This document shows, one piece after another, positions 45,650 to 54,311 of a stretch of 64,000 bases of DNA. Each line of letters starts with the position of its first letter. Position 1 is the stretch's first letter. The DNA comes from Euryarchaeota archaeon. GTDB lineage: Archaea; Thermoplasmatota; SW-10-69-26; JACQPN01. The notes below the pieces were generated by a model that saw only the letters and a list, made by a program, of their open reading frames with translations, did no database searches and was not told the origin of the DNA. Location of the stretch: the NCBI GenBank assembly GCA_016207515.1, contig JACQPN010000025.1, positions 248,001 through 312,000 on the forward strand, read 5' to 3'. A program made the translations under genes and the position numbers.

Positions 45650-45730
45650 CCATTTCCTCCTCCGTCCCACGGCCGCGTCCCCTTTGCTTCCACAATGCCT
45701 TAATACGCCGGGGGACGATTCGCACGGGAA

Positions 45731-47254
45731 ATGGCGAAGCCTGCGTACTTCTCCGCGTGGGTGAGCCCGCTCTCGAGAGGCCTCCGCCTCGACCTCCGTC
45801 TGAAAACTCTTGCCGGCCTCTTTTTCAACATGGGCGCAGGGATAGCGGAATTCGGCGGTGAGGCGCTACGCGACCGGGTGATAGTCGAACCCGCCTACGA
45901 GGTCGGCAAACACCAGGGCGCCTCGTATGCACGCGACTTCGAGGTGCAGGGGAAGAACGCGGTCTCATCGTCTGCCGGCGCCGTAATCGCCATCGAGACG
46001 TACGAGGCGAAATACGAGGTGCCGCGGGCATCTGGAGGCGGACTCGAGATGCGGATAACGCATTGCCCGCTGAAGGACATCGCCGCGCAGTACGGTCCGG
46101 AGGCCGCCGCCTCCTGCTGTTCGTCCTGCGGCGAGTACCTGCGCGGCCTCGTCCATGCGGTGAACGCCGAGGCGAGCTTCGAGATGCCGGAGCGCATGGG
46201 CTGGGGCGACGACTCTTGCCGCTTCGACGTGTCGGTCAAAGGCGTGAAACCCGGGCCAAAGAAGTTCTTCCTCCCGGACCGCGTCAAGTTCATGCCGGCG
46301 ACGACCCGCAAGGAAATGCTCGTGGACACGTTCATCCGGTTCATCACGGAGGCGACGCGGGTATCGCAAACGGGACTTGAGAAGGAGTTCGCCGCGCGCG
46401 TGATGAGCTACGCGGCTTACCCCGTGGGAAAGCGCGACGGGCGGGTCTTGCGCGACGTCTTCCGGATCACGGGAAAAGACCTTGAAAGCGCCGGCCTCAC
46501 CGCGAACGCGATGAGCGAGGTGGAGGGGATCGATTACGATCTCGTGGCGACGGATGCCGACCGCTACGTGTGGCGCGGGGCCCAATGCCCCTTCGTCGAC
46601 CTCATGCCGCTTGCCAAAGGCACGGCGAGCGATTTCATCTGCGAGGCTTGCCGCAACTACAACGAGGGGCTCGTCCACTCGGCGGCCGAGGACTACGTCT
46701 TGGAGATCGACAAGCGCCTCGCTGCCGGCGACCCTTACTGTGAGTTCCGCGCCGAGCGCATCCCCGCCCGACGGCAGCTTCGCCGGCCGTCGCGCGGCTG
46801 GGTCGACCTAGGGCTCTCGCGCGTGGCGCTCCTCGATTCGGGCTCGACCTACTATTACATCTGGAAACTCTTGGGCGAAACACTCGAACCCGTGGGACGG
46901 CGCGCCGCGGCGGACTTCATCAGGAAGAGTGTGAGGTTGAAGACCGTGGCAAAGGACGAGGAGGGGTTCCGGCGCGCCGTCGAGGCGCTCGCCGATGCGG
47001 GCTACGGCAACTTCAGCGTCCTCGAGGCTGACCTGTCGAGGCCGCGGGCCGTCTTCGCCTGCGCCAACAGTTTCGAGGCCGACGCGGCCTTGAGCCACGC
47101 GGAGGAAGCGGCCGCCGCGTGCCACTTCACGCGCGGGCTTCTTGCCGGCATGACGGAGGAGATGAGCGGCCTACGAGGACTTTCGTCTGAGGAGATCCAG
47201 TGCGCGGCGCGAGGGGACGGGCGCTGCGAGTTCGTGGTGGATCGCGCCCGATAG
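45731..47254 (+). CDS. Cys-rich sensor-like protein: two ATC-hydrolase-like modules and a C-terminal V4R domain
   Basis: The 507 residues form three related parts. Parts 1 (about 80-190) and 2 (about 260-340) share a THCPL/AQCPF ... CSSCGEY/CEACRNY ... DDSCRF/DPYCEF pattern, like L-2-amino-thiazoline-carboxylate hydrolase-like domains. Part 3 (about 370-507) has the V4R ending CHFTRGLL ... EIQCAARGDGRCEFVV. V4R domains bind small hydrocarbons or serve as sensors, and the clustered Cys could bind a metal. No signal peptide, so it is cytosolic. A TATA-like CTTAATAC lies about 32 bases before the ATG. Stands alone; the convergent TrmB gene follows 28 bases on. Confidence 0.65.
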   Translation: MAKPAYFSAWVSPLSRGLRLDLRLKTLAGLFFNMGAGIAEFGGEALRDRVIVEPAYEVGKHQGASYARDFEVQGKNAVSSSAGAVIAIETYEAKYEVPRASGGGLEMRITHCPLKDIAAQYGPEAAASCCSSCGEYLRGLVHAVNAEASFEMPERMGWGDDSCRFDVSVKGVKPGPKKFFLPDRVKFMPATTRKEMLVDTFIRFITEATRVSQTGLEKEFAARVMSYAAYPVGKRDGRVLRDVFRITGKDLESAGLTANAMSEVEGIDYDLVATDADRYVWRGAQCPFVDLMPLAKGTASDFICEACRNYNEGLVHSAAEDYVLEIDKRLAAGDPYCEFRAERIPARRQLRRPSRGWVDLGLSRVALLDSGSTYYYIWKLLGETLEPVGRRAAADFIRKSVRLKTVAKDEEGFRRAVEALADAGYGNFSVLEADLSRPRAVFACANSFEADAALSHAEEAAAACHFTRGLLAGMTEEMSGLRGLSSEEIQCAARGDGRCEFVVDRAR

Positions 47255-47282
47255 GGGTCTTTTGCGCCGGGTTCTTCCGGCC

Positions 47283-48572
47283 CTATCCGCGGCCTCGCGG
47301 CGAGGCGCCGATCCACAAGGCGTCAAATAGCGCGGCCATCGCGCCTCCCAAAGGTGTCCCCTTCGCATGCACCGTGTGGGGGCCGAAGGCGGACGCGTCG
47401 AGGAAGGGGCTGTCTGCGGCGTTTGCGGAGTCGATGAGCAGCGCCCTTCGCGCGTCCGCGACGAAGAACCTCGCCGGCACCCGTTCAAGGGTCCGCACCT
47501 CCACTATCTCGTTCAAGGGGTCGAGTGCTTTCACGTTCATACTCGTCTGCGGGACGAGCACACGGATCCGGACTCCACGGCCGCGGGCGGCAAGGAGAGC
47601 GGTCTTGAGACCGAGAAGCTGGAAGACCCCGAGTTCGGTGGCGGCGATCGAAAGGTCGCGCTCGGCTTCCGCTACGATCGCCTTCGCGGCCGCAAGGGCC
47701 TCGCGGGGGTCGCGAACGACATCGGTGAGGCGAAGCTCTTTCCCATCGAGCTCGGCGATACGCTCGGGAAGCGGCGTACCGACGTGCCAGGAAGACGCGA
47801 TCGCCTCGGACGCGAACCGCACGAGCGCTCTGTCCGTGACCATTATGGCCCGTTCCTGTCCGCGTAGCGGCCGCTCGCCCGTGGAGCGTGCGTGCGAAAG
47901 GAGCGCGGCCGACTCGTCGGCGACGACCGCGAACGTGGCCGTCGGCCTCGTGTTGTGGCGAACGTCGGCGTAGCGGCCGAGGCGCTTTGCCTGTTCTACG
48001 TTGTCGCGTGTGATTGGGAGGAGGACCCGAACTTCGACACCGTCCTCGGTCTTCTCGCGGATGACCGTGACGAAGCCCTTCGACAGTTCCTCGGCGAAAG
48101 GCGCTGTCCCGGAGATCTGGAGGGTGCGCTGCGCCTCGCGCGCCGTCTCGAAGGCGCGCGAAAGGATGTTGCGCTTGCCGGAGACTGCGGCGACGCGCCC
48201 GGCATCGCCGGCCCCCGTGTCCTCGGAGGGCCTGAACTGCGCGGCAAGGACCTGCGCCTCGGCGTCTATGGAATCTGCGCGGCCGCGAAGGTCGCGTGCG
48301 AATCCGCGTAGGTAAGCCTCGATGGCGACCGCCCGGTAACTAGCGGGGGGGCCGAGCGACGATTCGACGAGGCCACGCGTCTCGAGTTCCTTGAGGACGC
48401 CGTATATCTTCGGTTGCGGCACGGCGCTCGAACCGGCGATCTCAGAGGCCGTCGCGGATCCGAGCGAGAGTAGCGCCACGTAGGTCTTGGCCTGGTACTC
48501 GGTGAGGCCGAGCTGGCGGAGCCGGTCATGTTTGGACGGGTTCGGCGCGTCGCGCTCGCTCACGCGCAGCAA
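47283..48572 (-). CDS. TrmB-family transcriptional regulator
   Basis: The 429 residues start with a winged helix (about 18-85: LRQLGLTEYQAKTYVALLSLGSATASE, VPQPKIYGVLKELETRGLV), the TrmB DNA-binding domain. A long C-terminal part follows with two similar halves (RALVRFASEAIASSW, IRVLVPQTSMN), the PLD-like regulator region that in TrmB relatives binds sugars. The ligand is unknown here. It is divergent from the ribbon-helix-helix gene at 48748 and shares the intergenic region with it. Confidence 0.85.
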   Translation of the reverse strand: MLRVSERDAPNPSKHDRLRQLGLTEYQAKTYVALLSLGSATASEIAGSSAVPQPKIYGVLKELETRGLVESSLGPPASYRAVAIEAYLRGFARDLRGRADSIDAEAQVLAAQFRPSEDTGAGDAGRVAAVSGKRNILSRAFETAREAQRTLQISGTAPFAEELSKGFVTVIREKTEDGVEVRVLLPITRDNVEQAKRLGRYADVRHNTRPTATFAVVADESAALLSHARSTGERPLRGQERAIMVTDRALVRFASEAIASSWHVGTPLPERIAELDGKELRLTDVVRDPREALAAAKAIVAEAERDLSIAATELGVFQLLGLKTALLAARGRGVRIRVLVPQTSMNVKALDPLNEIVEVRTLERVPARFFVADARRALLIDSANAADSPFLDASAFGPHTVHAKGTPLGGAMAALFDALWIGASPRGRG

Positions 48573-48671
48573 TCTCCGCCGCGCGCTAAAGAACGCTCCG
48601 GAATGCCCGCGATTTAGCCCTGGGTGCCAGGACGCGATGGGGCGACGCGAACGCCCAGACGAAACGACTCT

Positions 48672-48704
48672 GTATGATATATCTCAACCACGAATGTTAT
48701 ATAT
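48672..48704. promoter_or_regulatory. Divergent promoter region with TATA-like boxes
   Basis: Two AT-rich runs, TGTATGATATATC (about 48672-48684) and TGTTATATATCT (about 48694-48705), lie between the TrmB gene (minus) and the ribbon-helix-helix gene (plus). Either could be a TATA box for its strand; both contain ATATATC, which might be a shared regulator half-site. Confidence 0.4.
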
Positions 48705-48747
48705 CTATGAGCTCACATTCAGGCTGGGGGAGTCCGAGGGGATAAGC

Positions 48748-48984
48748 ATGGACGGGACAAGCGTGGGGGGAGCGCGCAAGCGTTCCATCAAGATACCCAT
48801 CACAGAGGCCCTATACGAGGATCTGGAAAAACTCCACAACGAAGAGGGCCGGCCATTGGAAGCCTTGATCGAGGAGGCGCTGCGCCAATACAGCGAACGA
48901 CACCGGCGCGGCGACCCCCACGACGACGCCGATCATGACGAGGAGATCGCCGAGGGAACGCGCGACCACAGGCGCCTAGCGTAA
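48748..48984 (+). CDS. Small ribbon-helix-helix (CopG-like) protein
   Basis: The 78 residues hold a short strand RSIKIPITEALYEDL then a helix pair (EDLEKLHNEEGRPLEALIEEALRQYSER), a typical ribbon-helix-helix unit, and an acidic, His-rich tail (HDDADHDEEIAEG). I chose ATG 48748, with GAGGGG 7 bases upstream; the frame is open further upstream but that part has no coding character. No toxin gene follows directly, so it is more likely a stand-alone regulator than an antitoxin. Confidence 0.7.
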   Translation: MDGTSVGGARKRSIKIPITEALYEDLEKLHNEEGRPLEALIEEALRQYSERHRRGDPHDDADHDEEIAEGTRDHRRLA

Positions 48985-49036
48985 GAACACCGACCCTTGA
49001 CCCTCCCGCCGGACAGGGGGCGCCGCCTCCGTTGCA

Positions 49037-49909
49037 ATGGAACAACCTTTAGAACCGGCACGCTTAGAGCCTTACGTGAGGGACGTAGCGCACAAGAAGC
49101 GGCGGCCCGGCGCGCCCGGGTCGGCGGACCTCGCGCTTGCAAGCCTTCTCGCCTCGGCCACCGAAGCCTCGGCCCAAGGGCCCCAGGAACCGGCCGAAGC
49201 CATCGAGAACGTGATGCGATCCCGTTGGCGCGCCCGCGACGCCCTCGGTTACCTCCTCGGCCTCGCCCTCTTCATCCTCCTGCTCCTCCTCATCAAGGCC
49301 TACCGACTCGATGAGACCGCGCTTCCGCAGCTTTCCGCTGCCGTGACTTCGTTGGGCATCTTCGGCCCCCTCCTATATGTGGGCGCGTTCGTGGTGGCCG
49401 CCCTACTCCTCTTCCCCGCCACGCTCATGATGGCGACGGGCGCCCTCATTTTCCCCAACATCTACGAGGCCACGATCTACGCGATGGTGGGCGCCACCAC
49501 CGGCGCAACGGCCGCGATGCTCGTCGGACGCCGCCTCGGAAAACGCTTCGCCGCGCGTTTCCTCGGGGACAGGATGCAACAACTCGAGGAGTTCGCGAAC
49601 GACCACGGCTTCATGGCGGTCCTGTCGCTGCGATTGACCCCTGTGCCGTACGGGTTCACCAACTACGGGGCAGGGCTATCAAAGACCCGCCTCGGCGACT
49701 TCGTGCCGGCGACGCTAATCGGAATGGTGCCCCACATCTTCACGGTCGTCTACTTCACGAAAAGCGCGGCGTCGATCCAATCCCCGTCGGACGTATTGAA
49801 CCCCGGGTTCCTTCTTCCCCTTCTCTTCTTCCTCGGCGTCGCCTCGTTGCCCCTGTTCTACAGAAGGTACAAGAAGGGTCGCGGACAATCCGACAATCAA
49901 GAGGAATGA
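49037..49909 (+). CDS. TVP38/TMEM64-like (DedA superfamily) membrane protein
   Basis: The 290 residues have a soluble N-terminal part (1-65), then about five membrane segments with the VTT/DedA core: FGPLLYVGAFVVAALLLFPAT, GATTGATAAMLVGRRLG, and LRLTPVPYGFTNYGAGLSK. The family moves lipids or acts in membrane homeostasis. It is followed 3 bases later by a molybdopterin oxidoreductase gene, an association seen by position only. The 65-residue N-terminal extension is longer than usual. Confidence 0.85.
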   Translation: MEQPLEPARLEPYVRDVAHKKRRPGAPGSADLALASLLASATEASAQGPQEPAEAIENVMRSRWRARDALGYLLGLALFILLLLLIKAYRLDETALPQLSAAVTSLGIFGPLLYVGAFVVAALLLFPATLMMATGALIFPNIYEATIYAMVGATTGATAAMLVGRRLGKRFAARFLGDRMQQLEEFANDHGFMAVLSLRLTPVPYGFTNYGAGLSKTRLGDFVPATLIGMVPHIFTVVYFTKSAASIQSPSDVLNPGFLLPLLFFLGVASLPLFYRRYKKGRGQSDNQEE

Positions 49910-49912
49910 ACC

Positions 49913-50476
49913 GTGGGCCCGAAGGAACGCGTGCCGCCCGGCCAAGACGTCACGGGACTCTTCCCCGTCCTCCACGCGGGCTCGATCCCCGCCTTCGACG
50001 AGAAGACATGGGCGTTCAGGGTCTATGGCGCCGTCGAGAACCCGATCCGCTTCTCGTACGCCGAATTCATGAGGCTCGCAAAGAAGGAGGTGCTGTGCGA
50101 CATCCACTGCGTCACCTCTTGGAGCAAGCTCGACACCAAATGGGGCGGCGTGGGCTTCAAGACCCTCATGGAGATGGCACGACCGACGGCGAAGGCCAAG
50201 TACGTCGTTATGGAGTGCGAGCAGGGCTTCACGACGAACCTCCCCTTTTCGGACATGGACCGCGACGATGTCCTCATCGCGTACGAATACGACGGCAAGA
50301 AACTCACGGGAGAGCACGGTTTTCCGCTGCGCACCCTCGTCCCCCACAAGTACTTCTGGAAAAGCGCCAAATGGGTGCGGGCGCTAAGGCTCCAAGAGGA
50401 GGACGAGCCGGGATTCTGGGAGGTCAGGGGTTATAGCAACAGCGCTGACCCTTGGAAGGAAGAGCGTTACTGGTGA
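49913..50476 (+). CDS. Sulfite-oxidase-fold molybdopterin oxidoreductase, single-domain
   Basis: The 187 residues match the molybdopterin-binding domain of sulfite oxidase/YedY (MsrP): FRVYGAVENPIRFSYAEF, then DIHCVTSWSKLDTKW with the Mo-ligand Cys66, GFKTLMEMA, and KYFWKSAKWVRALRL near the end. The C-terminal phrase GYSNSADPWKEERYW is typical of the short, stand-alone subgroup. It lacks a dimerisation domain and signal peptide. The start is GTG 49913, 3 bases behind the TVP38-like gene. The substrate cannot be predicted. A damaged copy of its last 16 codons lies 92 bases downstream. Confidence 0.85.
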   Translation: MGPKERVPPGQDVTGLFPVLHAGSIPAFDEKTWAFRVYGAVENPIRFSYAEFMRLAKKEVLCDIHCVTSWSKLDTKWGGVGFKTLMEMARPTAKAKYVVMECEQGFTTNLPFSDMDRDDVLIAYEYDGKKLTGEHGFPLRTLVPHKYFWKSAKWVRALRLQEEDEPGFWEVRGYSNSADPWKEERYW

Positions 50477-50537
50477 TCGCTCCCGTCTTGAAGGGTCAAG
50501 CGCTCGTCACCCGCGGTGGCTGGTTTTCCGTCGACGC

Positions 50538-50560
50538 TTTTTGGGTCCCCGGCCCAAAAA
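50538..50560. terminator. AT-armed hairpin behind the oxidoreductase gene
   Basis: TTTTTGGG (50538-50545) and CCCAAAAA (50553-50560) pair perfectly around a 7-base loop. The symmetrical stem could stop transcription from either side. Confidence 0.45.
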
Positions 50561-50567
50561 AGGGTCG

Positions 50568-50614
50568 GGTTACAGCAACAGCGCTGACCCCTGGAAGGAG
50601 AGGCCTATTGGTGA
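50568..50614 (+). pseudogene. Frameshifted copy of the oxidoreductase gene end
   Basis: These 47 bases repeat the last 48 bases of the oxidoreductase gene (50429-50476) with a few changes and one base missing. The copy still encodes GYSNSADPWKE before the frame shifts. No earlier part of the gene is present, so it is a fragment left by a local duplication or by loss of a second gene copy. Confidence 0.7.
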
Positions 50615-50820
50615 CGCGGCGCGCGGACGGCGCCGGCGTGTGTGGGAGGCGGCCGCAGGCCTTTTTCCGCCCATGTTCCGCCCTTGGCGTCACGCCAAAG
50701 AATTATTTCGATTACTTTATACGGAAACGCTTCCTCCTTCCATCCGGAGGGATAGGGATAGCACTATCTGTCAAAGTACTTGACGAGGCAAAGACCGCCC
50801 AATACCGCTTCTACATCGAC

Positions 50821-51048
50821 GTGGGAGCGCTTCTCGTGATGCTCGCCGCCGTCGGCGCCATGATGTCTGACGTCTATTTCCTAGGGATCACGTCCTTCGG
50901 GGGGGGAGGAAGCTTCGAGGCCAACACCGCCCGCGACTCCGCCTTCTTCCGCGTGGCGCGCGACGCCTTCGTGGCCGCCCTCGCCTTCGCGTGGCTCTCC
51001 TATCGCGTCATCCAGAATTCGACGCGGGAGAAGTTCGGGAGCGTCTGA
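50821..51048 (+). CDS. Small membrane protein of uncertain start
   Basis: The frame has one clear membrane segment (VGALLVMLAAVGAMMSDVYFLG) and a second hydrophobic stretch (AFVAALAFAWLSYRVI), joined by a Gly-rich loop. The part just upstream (VKVLDEAKTAQYRFYID) also looks coding, but there is no ATG/GTG/TTG in frame between 50638 and 50821, so the true start may be earlier or a frameshift may hide it. It ends 2 bases before the TTG of the next gene and is probably in an operon with it and the GTPase. Confidence 0.5.
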   Translation: MGALLVMLAAVGAMMSDVYFLGITSFGGGGSFEANTARDSAFFRVARDAFVAALAFAWLSYRVIQNSTREKFGSV

Positions 51049-51050
51049 GG

Positions 51051-51701
51051 TTGACGGGCGAGGAGACGATCTCCGAGTTCGTGTCCAACTCACGGGGACG
51101 GTCCGAGCCCGAGATGTACAGCGAATTCATCGCGAAACCCCACGTCACAAAATGGCTTGGAAGCGACCTTGCAAGGCACGAGCGCCTGAAAGCCGAGTTC
51201 CATCGCATCTGGTCGGAACATTGGGGCACCTCGCATAGCGGGGCCCACTCGCCACGTCGCGCAAGCCCGGATCAGATGCCGCGCGATGTGCACGTCGAGC
51301 AAGGCGCAGGCCAGCAAGGGCCTCACACGGTGCAAGTGCTTGCAAGACCGATAGAGGCACCGCAGAGCCTAAGTCCCGTAAGCGGCGGAAACGGACACGC
51401 GGTGCGGGCGAGTGTCGATGTGGAGAGCGCGTCGTCCCACCCGCTCGTCGTCGATCGGCGGGAGCTCTACCTTTGCACGCTTTGCAAGAAGATGGGCGTC
51501 TTCTCGGAGTGGGACGGGCACGAGATGAAGGTCATATGCCGCAGTTGCGGCACGCACTTCTCCGACCTTCTCAGCCTCATCCCCGTGATCAAGGTGAGCC
51601 CGCTCGAATACTACTTTGGCGCAGGGCCAGCGGGCGTTGTGAAGGCTGCGGCCCTTGCCGGGATCGCCTTGGCTATCTACGCGGGGCTGAACTTCCTTTG
51701 A
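51051..51701 (+). CDS. Zinc-ribbon protein with C-terminal membrane anchor
   Basis: The roughly 216 residues (TTG 51051; GTG 50991 is an alternative) have a helical N-terminus (LTGEETISEFV, SEPEMYSEFI), a variable middle, a zinc ribbon with CTLC and CRSC (about 140-165), then a C-terminal hydrophobic helix (GVVKAAALAGIALAIYAGLNFL). Archaeal genomes often pair a zinc-ribbon protein with an Era-like GTPase, and that gene follows 16 bases later. I infer a membrane-tethered partner of the GTPase. Confidence 0.68.
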   Translation: MTGEETISEFVSNSRGRSEPEMYSEFIAKPHVTKWLGSDLARHERLKAEFHRIWSEHWGTSHSGAHSPRRASPDQMPRDVHVEQGAGQQGPHTVQVLARPIEAPQSLSPVSGGNGHAVRASVDVESASSHPLVVDRRELYLCTLCKKMGVFSEWDGHEMKVICRSCGTHFSDLLSLIPVIKVSPLEYYFGAGPAGVVKAAALAGIALAIYAGLNFL

Positions 51702-51717
51702 TCGCGGGGGTCCGCTG

Positions 51718-52353
51718 ATGTTCGCTGCGCTTCTTCAGCGCATCATCCGGCCGCTGCAGCGCCTCTTCGGTGCCGGAGACGGCACGATAGGCATCTACGG
51801 CGCCCCGAACGCAGGCAAGACGATGCTTGCGAACCGCATCTGCCAGGATTGGAACGTGGAAGCGCAAGGGTCGGTGAGCGAAGTCGCCCACGAGACGCGT
51901 AGCGTCCGCGAGATCAAACGGGTACGGCTCGCCTCCGAGAAAGGCGGCATGACGATCGACATCGTGGACACGCCGGGCCTTGCCTCAAGAGTCACCGCCC
52001 TCGACATGGAGATGCAATGGGGCCTCGACTCGGATGACGCCGCCTCGCGGGCCCGACAGGCGACGGAGGGGATAGTCCAGGCGATCGGACACCTCAATAG
52101 GGTCTCGGGGCTCGTCCTCGTGGTCGATTCGACCGAACGGCCCGACAACCCGGTGAACATGAAGCTCCTCGAACACGCAAAGGCACGAAAGCTCCCGGTG
52201 GTGGTCGCGGTCAACAAGATCGACCTGCCGCAATCGGACGTCACGCGTGTCTCGGACGCGCTTCGCGAGTACCGGATCGTGCCTATAAGCGCCCTGAACA
52301 GGTGGAACTTCGACACCTTCTACAACGCGATGTTCGAGGAATTCCGCAATTGA
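51718..52353 (+). CDS. Era-like small GTPase
   Basis: The 211 residues contain G1 GAPNAGKT (28-35), G3 DTPG, G4 NKID and a G5-like SAL. The N-terminal MFAALLQRIIRPLQRLFG is an amphipathic helix that could touch the membrane. This matches the archaeal Era-like GTPase group encoded beside zinc-ribbon and DUF2073-type proteins; no DUF2073 gene is here. Cellular role unknown; ribosome- or membrane-related roles have been suggested for relatives. Motifs are intact. Confidence 0.82.
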   Translation: MFAALLQRIIRPLQRLFGAGDGTIGIYGAPNAGKTMLANRICQDWNVEAQGSVSEVAHETRSVREIKRVRLASEKGGMTIDIVDTPGLASRVTALDMEMQWGLDSDDAASRARQATEGIVQAIGHLNRVSGLVLVVDSTERPDNPVNMKLLEHAKARKLPVVVAVNKIDLPQSDVTRVSDALREYRIVPISALNRWNFDTFYNAMFEEFRN

Positions 52354-52446
52354 AGGCAGTGCCCTTCGACCCCGTCGACGCCTCCGATTACCGGCCTGTT
52401 ACGGAAAACCTTTAAGCGCCCCTCCTTGACTATAGGCCGGAAACCG

Positions 52447-52776
52447 ATGACTGAAGGCGGCGCGACGTACCTCACGGATGGCGATTTCGAGACGAAAGTG
52501 AAGGCCAACAAGGTCGTGCTTGTGGACTTTTATGCGGACTGGTGCGGCCCATGCCGCATAATGGAGCCCTACGTCCAAGAACTGGCGCGCGAGTGGAGCG
52601 GAAAGGCGCTCGTTGCGAAACTCGACGTTGATGCGAACCCGGCGACGGCTATGCGGTTCGGCGTCATGTCCATCCCAACGACCATAGTCTTTCGCGACGG
52701 CAGGCCAATAGCGCAGATGGTCGGAGCGCAACCGAAACGGAACCTCGAAGCCGCTTTGAAGAAGGCCGCCGAATAG
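52447..52776 (+). CDS. trxA: Thioredoxin
   Basis: The 109 residues form a standard thioredoxin: VVLVDFYADWCGPCRIM with redox pair Cys33/Cys36, VDANPATAMRFGVMSIPTTI with the cis-Pro loop, and FRDGRPIAQMVGA. It reduces protein disulfides in the cytosol. ATG 52447 is preferred over the upstream in-frame 52426. A TATA-like CTTTAAG lies about 30 bases upstream, so the leader is very short. It does not share an operon with the GTPase gene in an obvious way. Confidence 0.95.
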   Translation: MTEGGATYLTDGDFETKVKANKVVLVDFYADWCGPCRIMEPYVQELAREWSGKALVAKLDVDANPATAMRFGVMSIPTTIVFRDGRPIAQMVGAQPKRNLEAALKKAAE

Positions 52777-52798
52777 GGCTTCCTCCCGAGGGGCGCCT

Positions 52799-54127
52799 TC
52801 ACGTAAGAAGCGGGTTCTGCTCGTAACCGGATAGCTGCACAAGCTTCAGACCCGTTATCACCAACAATCCAGCGAGGACGAACGTGGCCGCGTATCCGAA
52901 CTCCGAAGCGGTCGCCCCTCCGAGGTAGCTCCCGACTACTGTTGCGACGCCGATGACGGCGTTGAGGAGCCCTATCGCCTCGCCCTTGTACTGCGAGGGG
53001 GCCATGGCCGGGACCGCCAGGGTCATGGTCACGTTGATGAGCGCCCAAGCGAGGCCGAGACTCGCATTGAGCAAGGCCACGATCAGGAAGGATATCCCGC
53101 CGGAAAACGTCGGGACCAGGATCATCACTGGGAACATCGCTCCACGGTACGCGAGCGCAATCAGTTGCATCTTCACGACACCGCCGCGCTCGATGATGGC
53201 CCCGGAGCGACGGTACATGAAAGTGGAAGCGACCGAGCTTGCGGCATAGACGAGAAAGATGGAGCCGGCAACTAGATGGACATCGTCTCGAAGGAATATG
53301 GGAAAAGCCGTGTAGAAGGATGTGAACCCGATGAAGAAGAGCAGCGTCGCAAAATAGTAGGTCCCTAGGGTACCGGAGAAGTTTCGTGAATGGTCCCGTA
53401 GGGCCCGCAAAGCGCGCGTCGATGGAAGCCATTGGGTGAGCCTTCCGGTCGATCCGGAGTGCTCCGGCATCCGCTTCTCGAAGAGCATGTGTTGGAAGTA
53501 GTCGCGTAGCGACGCCCGGAATCCGCGTTCGGGCACGGTGAGGCGCAAGACCACGGCGCTTAACACAAAGAACGCCGCGGCGACGTAGAATAGGGCGCTT
53601 GGATGGGCGCCCAAGATCTCTAACGAAGCGAAACCCGCCGCTCCGGTGAGAAGCCCGAGGATCCAGCCGTAGTTGCCGACAAGGTTGAAACGCGATATCG
53701 CCTCCGCCCAATCACCGCTCCTCGCTCTCTCCATGACGAGGACGTTGCTTATCGGCGGGGACGCCGCGACGAAGAAGTTCCACGCCCCGATCCACAGTAG
53801 ATACGTAGAGACCTCGGAGGCGGCCCCGGCGAAGACGAGGGCGATCGCGCAACCGAGGAAGCTCGCGACCAATATGGCCGAACGATGCCGGCTCTTGTCG
53901 GCGAGGTGGCCCCAGAGGATGGCGCCCGCCACGTTCGCGAGGCTGCCCGCGGCGAGCACTAGCCCCACGTCCCCTAGGTCCCCACGCAGTTCTCCCACGA
54001 TGAAAAGAGGCGTAAGGGGAAGGAGCAGGCCGCGCGCCGCATCCTTCGGGACGAACGCGTAATACCAACGTTGAGCCGGATCCGCGGGCCCTGCGCGCCG
54101 TCGCGCCGTTCCCCATTTCCACGCCAC
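52799..54127 (-). CDS. Major facilitator superfamily transporter
   Basis: The 442 residues have twelve membrane segments with a long central loop near residues 195-245 (YFQHMLFEKRMPEHSG). The first cytosolic loop shows the MFS motif WGHLADKSRHRSA (about 72-84). Substrate unknown; the set resembles drug or metabolite efflux members. It is divergent from purM, with a palindrome CGGTTAACCG between them. Confidence 0.88.
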   Translation of the reverse strand: MAWKWGTARRRAGPADPAQRWYYAFVPKDAARGLLLPLTPLFIVGELRGDLGDVGLVLAAGSLANVAGAILWGHLADKSRHRSAILVASFLGCAIALVFAGAASEVSTYLLWIGAWNFFVAASPPISNVLVMERARSGDWAEAISRFNLVGNYGWILGLLTGAAGFASLEILGAHPSALFYVAAAFFVLSAVVLRLTVPERGFRASLRDYFQHMLFEKRMPEHSGSTGRLTQWLPSTRALRALRDHSRNFSGTLGTYYFATLLFFIGFTSFYTAFPIFLRDDVHLVAGSIFLVYAASSVASTFMYRRSGAIIERGGVVKMQLIALAYRGAMFPVMILVPTFSGGISFLIVALLNASLGLAWALINVTMTLAVPAMAPSQYKGEAIGLLNAVIGVATVVGSYLGGATASEFGYAATFVLAGLLVITGLKLVQLSGYEQNPLLT

Positions 54128-54150
54128 GGTGCGCGCGATTGCGACTTCCC

Positions 54151-54160
54151 CGGTTAACCG
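54151..54160. promoter_or_regulatory. Palindrome upstream of the MFS transporter
   Basis: CGGTTAACCG is a perfect 10-base palindrome 24 bases before the transporter start and well away from purM. It could be the site of a repressor of the transporter gene. Confidence 0.3.
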
Positions 54161-54311
54161 TTGCTAAAGTGCGCGGACCGGAAGACGCCGGGGGCCCCTC
54201 CAGCGCAGTCCCTCGTCCGGGCGACGTCCAGTGGAAACGGCGCCGGAATCATCTTTATCTATCAAGGGCCCGATTGCGTTCGCCCGGTGTCTGCCGGACG
54301 AGTGAAAGCAA

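Larger units (their letters stand above)
50477..50820. other. Stretch with hairpin, gene-end copy and promoter, no clear gene
   Basis: It holds an AT-armed hairpin at 50538-50560, the damaged gene-end copy at 50568-50614, and a TATA-like ACTTTATACG at about 50711-50720 that may serve the next gene. Open frames across it change composition and show no motif. Confidence 0.5.

Noticed and set aside
48487-48747. N-terminal extension of the ribbon-helix-helix gene
   Set aside because: Overlaps the TrmB gene start and the promoter region; ATG 48748 has a good ribosome binding site and begins just before the conserved fold.
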